Shown here: one piece after another, positions 56,765 through 64,000 of the stretch
Layout of the letters: every line of letters begins with the position of its first letter
Position numbering within the stretch: position 1 is the first letter of the stretch
From: Glebionis coronaria
Taxonomy: Eukaryota; Streptophyta; Magnoliopsida; Asterales; Asteraceae
Direction of reading: 5' to 3'
Assembly: GCA_025667525.1 (NCBI GenBank)
Contig: CM046882.1
Location: 525,290,618-525,354,617, forward strand
DNA: 64,000 bases
Translations under genes and position numbers: made by a program
The notes under the pieces: generated by a model
The model's input: only the letters and a program-made list of their open reading frames with translations
Database searches by the model: none
What the model was told of the DNA's origin: nothing

Positions 56765-57377
56765 GAGCAAAGCAGCTCTGAACCCGCACTTCATGAAATG
56801 GGACCCAGTAACATTAGTTCTGGTCTTGTCCCAAACAACCCTACTTCATCATCATTTACATCACCTTCTAGGAATGAATGGGATACGTTGTTTCAACCGT
56901 TCTTTGATGAATTCTTTACTCCTCCAAGTATTGTTGCTCCATAACCTGAGGTAATAGCTTTGGTAACTGAAGTTGTCGCTCCAGCAACCGAAGCACAATC
57001 AGACACATCTGCACCTACAATTGGTCAAGATATACCATCAACTAGTAATTCTCAACCAACACCCGAATCAACTACCCACGTCATGCCTATGGATGATGAA
57101 GAGGATGATGATGATCACGATTTGGAATTCGCTCAAATGTGTGAACTTCCATTCTTTGGTGTACCAATTCCCGACCCTAATCAAGTCGGGTCGTCCACCT
57201 TAGAGAAAGCTCCAACTACAGTTTACTCCAATCCACGGATTCGTGAACATGACAGCAAGTGGCAAAGGATCATCCTATATATTTTATTATTGGTGACCCT
57301 AATCGTCCGGTATCCACACGAAGTCAGCTACAAGAAAATGAAATGTTTTGTCATTTTGATGCTTTTCTCACTGAAGT
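56765..57377 (+). pseudogene. pol: Element F pol, third part (linker before reverse transcriptase)
   Basis: The frame continues exactly from 44651 (AMAS joined to EQSSSEP). It is the Ser/Pro-rich, acidic linker between integrase and reverse transcriptase (EEDDDDHDLEF near 57105). A TAA at 56942-56944 and a 1-base deletion near 57262-57264 break the frame. In the shifted frame the sequence runs on as RPVSTRSQLQENEMFCHFDA up to 57377, where element D is inserted. Confidence 0.8.
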
Positions 57378-60028
57378 TGTCTAACACCCCCAATTTACAT
57401 TGCGCAACGGAAATACACAATTGGGTGCTAGACACAAGCATCATCACACAAGGTATATTGAACGACTCAAAATAGAGACGTTTACACATAATTATAAACA
57501 TAGATTTCATAAATGGTCTAAAACATAGATTTCAACCCAAATTGTACTGACACGATACCAGAGTAAAGCGTTTAGTCCCCATGGATCTCGACCAACAACC
57601 AACAAGTTTAGTACAATACATCAACATAAAGAAAATTGTTCAAACATTAAAAAGTAGAAACAGTTTAGACCAACATTCTTTCAAAAGCCAAGCCACAACC
57701 TCCACAGCAAAGCTCCATGCTCCATCACTTCCTATTACCTGAAATACATGCATAAAACGAGTCAACAATAATGTTGAGCGAGACTATAGGTTTATCAAAT
57801 CACATTTGAACACAAGAAGAAAATCAATCATAATCATTTATAGAATTGTCGTACACACAATCTATATTCAAGGCAGTAATAATAATAATATTATTAAACA
57901 AACATTGTATTTAAGCTCATGACACCGACCCCTTAACCAAATAGTCACCCACGCCAAATGCCGGCATGACTAGAATAAAACCATTGCCCCTCTAGGGTAT
58001 CAGTTGCTAGAATACCACAATCTTATTCACGTAAAATTATCCTTCCCAGCGGGTTACTCAACGTAATGCCCTGGTCTCGGATAGGGTGGTCAACCCAATA
58101 GTACTATCATTAGAATAAGCGGCTATTCCCGACTCACAACATCAAGTCAGAAGATAGTTAACGGCTCATGAATTTAGGGTCTTTAGCAACAAGTTACTCA
58201 ATACAATGAAATCAACTTTAGGCAACATTCGGGTCCAACAATTACTCATGACTTGTGTTCATTTATTTTCAAATAGCATGTATCCCCCTCGCGGGTATTA
58301 AAATCATTAAAACAATTAGAAAGCGAGGCTATAGACTCACCTTAGTATAAGAGATCTAGCGAGATGATCGTCTACGGTAATGGATGCCTTTCAAACACGA
58401 GAACCGCTACCTATCAAATAAGGCGCGTTCATTAATAATGACTCGAGAAATAAATCATACATAACAACATCAAACTCAAACTCATAAAGTCACAATAAAC
58501 TCGAGAGAAAACGATATAAATAACTTCATCATACTTTACTACACATTTACTTAACCATTTTATACTTTTTACAAAGTCCACCGGTACATACTACATGTAC
58601 TAGCTTATTTACCCCTTTTAAACTCGTCAACCGTTTATGAAACGACTCGATAAACTAACTTACTATATATAGAAAGTCCTCTTACAAGTTTATCAAATGA
58701 AATTACTTTTAAAGTACTTTACCCGACTCATTTTCAAACTACAAAATCCGGACAGATTTACGTTAATTTTTCATACAACCGTTTTAACTTATTTAAACGA
58801 ATCCATTTACAAAACCGACACTCGGGTTTTAAAGTAAACTCAACCTAATAAGTAAACACCTCATTATCAGTAGGTTACATTTTTCAAAACATCCATTTAG
58901 AGTCCCCGAGATTCGATCCAAATATTGACAACAACTACTTGTAGTGCCGATACTCGTCTCCCGGTACACGATCATTCAAAACATCATAACTTCGCGCTCG
59001 TTTTGAGCTAGAAGCTCTACCTTATATAAAATCGAAGCTAAGAAAATTATCTACAGCCCTAGGCTATAAGTTAAGCCATTTTCAAAACATAAAAATTCGG
59101 ATTTTACCTTTTACTTACTGTTATAAAATGACTACTCAAAACTTGTACAAAATCAACTTTTTGATAAAAACCAACTATGGAAATGATCATTACTATACCC
59201 TAATATTATCATACATCAACCATAACATCAAAATCATAATCAAAATAAAAATCATAAGATCAAAATGAAGTTTCTAACAAGATTTTTAGCACAAACCACC
59301 ATGGATCATCATGATAATGCCATGCATGATCATAGCTCCTACCTACCAACATCAAGGAAAAAAAAGTTACTTGCATGTGTAAAATTCTTACACCAATGTG
59401 ATCCTTGATCAAAAATAAGGTTGGGTCTTGTGTTAGTTTAGCTTGAATCAACCTCAAACTCAAGAAAAATTAAAGTTTGAATGTGTTTGTGTGGTGTGGG
59501 TGGGTTTCGGCAAACACAAGAGGGAAGAGAGAGTGGTGCAATTTTTAAAATGAAGAAATGGAATGTGTGTGTTAGTTTGTAGTTTTTATATAGTGGGGTA
59601 GGGACCAAGTTGCAATTTAATGAAAGTTGTGGCTAAAAATGTAAATAGTTAACTAAAAAGCGGGAAATAACTATTAGTCAATTTTCAAAATATTTACGGG
59701 GCTCGGGTTTCATTAATATACTTTTAAAAATTTAAAACGTACCTCAAAAATAATAATATCCACTCTCGACTCGACTTAACACGTCATTTAAAATAAAACC
59801 TCGAAAATAATAAAAATCGAACAACCGACAATAAAACGTAAAATATTTGGCATCCATCGACATCACGCTTGCTAATACTCCTTATACTTAATAAATATTA
59901 AATATAAACCTTCCAACATTGGTTTAAACTTAAACCTCCAAAAATAAATGTCGTTCAAACTCATCCAAAAATTTCAAAAATAATCGTAAAATAAGATTAA
60001 GTAATGACCTCGATTTTGGGTTGTCACA
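57378..60028 (-). repeat. 3' LTR of element D
   Basis: 2651 bp. In element sense it starts TGTGACAACC at 60028 and ends GGGGTGTTAGACA at 57378, parallel to the C LTR (TGTGACGACC ... GGGGTGTTACA). A TATA box (minus strand TATATAAAAA) is at 59583-59592. The second LTR is outside the window. Confidence 0.75.
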
Positions 60029-60046
60029 TCCCCCCCTTCTTAAAAG
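60029..60046 (-). promoter_or_regulatory. Polypurine tract of D
   Basis: On the minus strand CTTTTAAGAAGGGGGGGA directly precedes the LTR start, and is itself preceded by CCGCGGACGTCGCTT. This is the usual chromovirus 3' end. Confidence 0.75.
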
Positions 60047-60064
60047 AAGCGACGTCCGCGGCGC

Positions 60065-64000
<3,936 letters not shown>

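Larger units (their letters stand above)
3866..57377 (+). mobile_element. Element F: Ty1/copia retrotransposon, split by three later insertions
   Basis: F opens with an LTR at 3866 and an initiator-Met primer site at 4190. Its gag-pol continues in register across later insertions: 4891-7317, then 41335-44651, then 56765-57377. Element D cuts it at 57377; reverse transcriptase, RNase H and the 3' LTR should lie right of the window. The host flank before the 5' LTR is CAACC (3861-3865), the expected TSD. F has many stops, small indels and lost zinc ligands, so it is an old dead copy. Its proteins resemble a copia family that is abundant in Asteraceae. Confidence 0.85.

Overview
The window reads as intergenic plant nuclear DNA made almost entirely of LTR retrotransposons nested inside one another. 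The gag, pol and third-ORF proteins resemble elements I associate with Asteraceae, perhaps tribe Anthemideae. That taxon call rests on recollection of protein families, not on a search. Only about 2 kb (1833-3865) looks like low-copy host sequence. It holds one small uncharacterised gene with its own TATA box (2277-2621, minus) and three phase-0 exons of a broken Ulp1/C48-protease-like gene (3120-3861, minus).

Layout. The letters are my own element names. G (1-1832) is the 3' end of a Ty3/gypsy element, with its 3' LTR at 248-1832. F (3866 to at least 57377, plus) is an old Ty1/copia element whose 5' LTR sits in an exon of the C48-like gene. Three younger elements split its gag-pol: A, E and D. 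A (7318-41329, minus, TSD ATCAA) is an Athila-like gypsy element with 3.0-kb LTRs and gag-protease but no reverse transcriptase. A was itself hit by C and B. C (11128-18733, plus, TSD ATAAA) is a chromovirus-derived element with large LTRs and no complete genes; its 3' LTR carries a Stowaway-type MITE (16494-16747, TSD TA). B (20215-34715, minus, TSD CTAAT) is a nearly intact Athila with a full gag-pol. E (44652-56759, plus, TSD CTTCT) is a Sirevirus-like copia element with gag, pol and a large third ORF. D (57378 to beyond 64000, minus) is a decayed Tekay/Del-like chromovirus. Four retrotransposon insertions and the MITE have both TSD copies in view, and reading frames rejoin exactly across the A, B and E sites. 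Nesting is four levels deep: F contains A, A contains C, C contains the MITE.

Relative ages follow from LTR identity. B shows about five differences in 3031 bp and E one in 535 bp, so both are very young. C and A are somewhat older. F, D and G are old, and F carries many nonsense changes of the C-to-T kind expected from cytosine methylation.

The most unusual signals are in E: a short CGCTGA-core motif found about 34 times across LTRs, all three ORFs and non-coding sequence, always in one reading frame where it is coding; and a third ORF behind what looks like its own CCAAT/TATA promoter, with an extra polypurine tract and an LTR-start-like heptamer between it and pol. In the gypsy elements I also see a family-specific hairpin at the LTR start, repeated internal copies of each element's polypurine tract, long ACGT-centred palindromes upstream of LTR TATA boxes, and a tRNA-like module inside an LTR.
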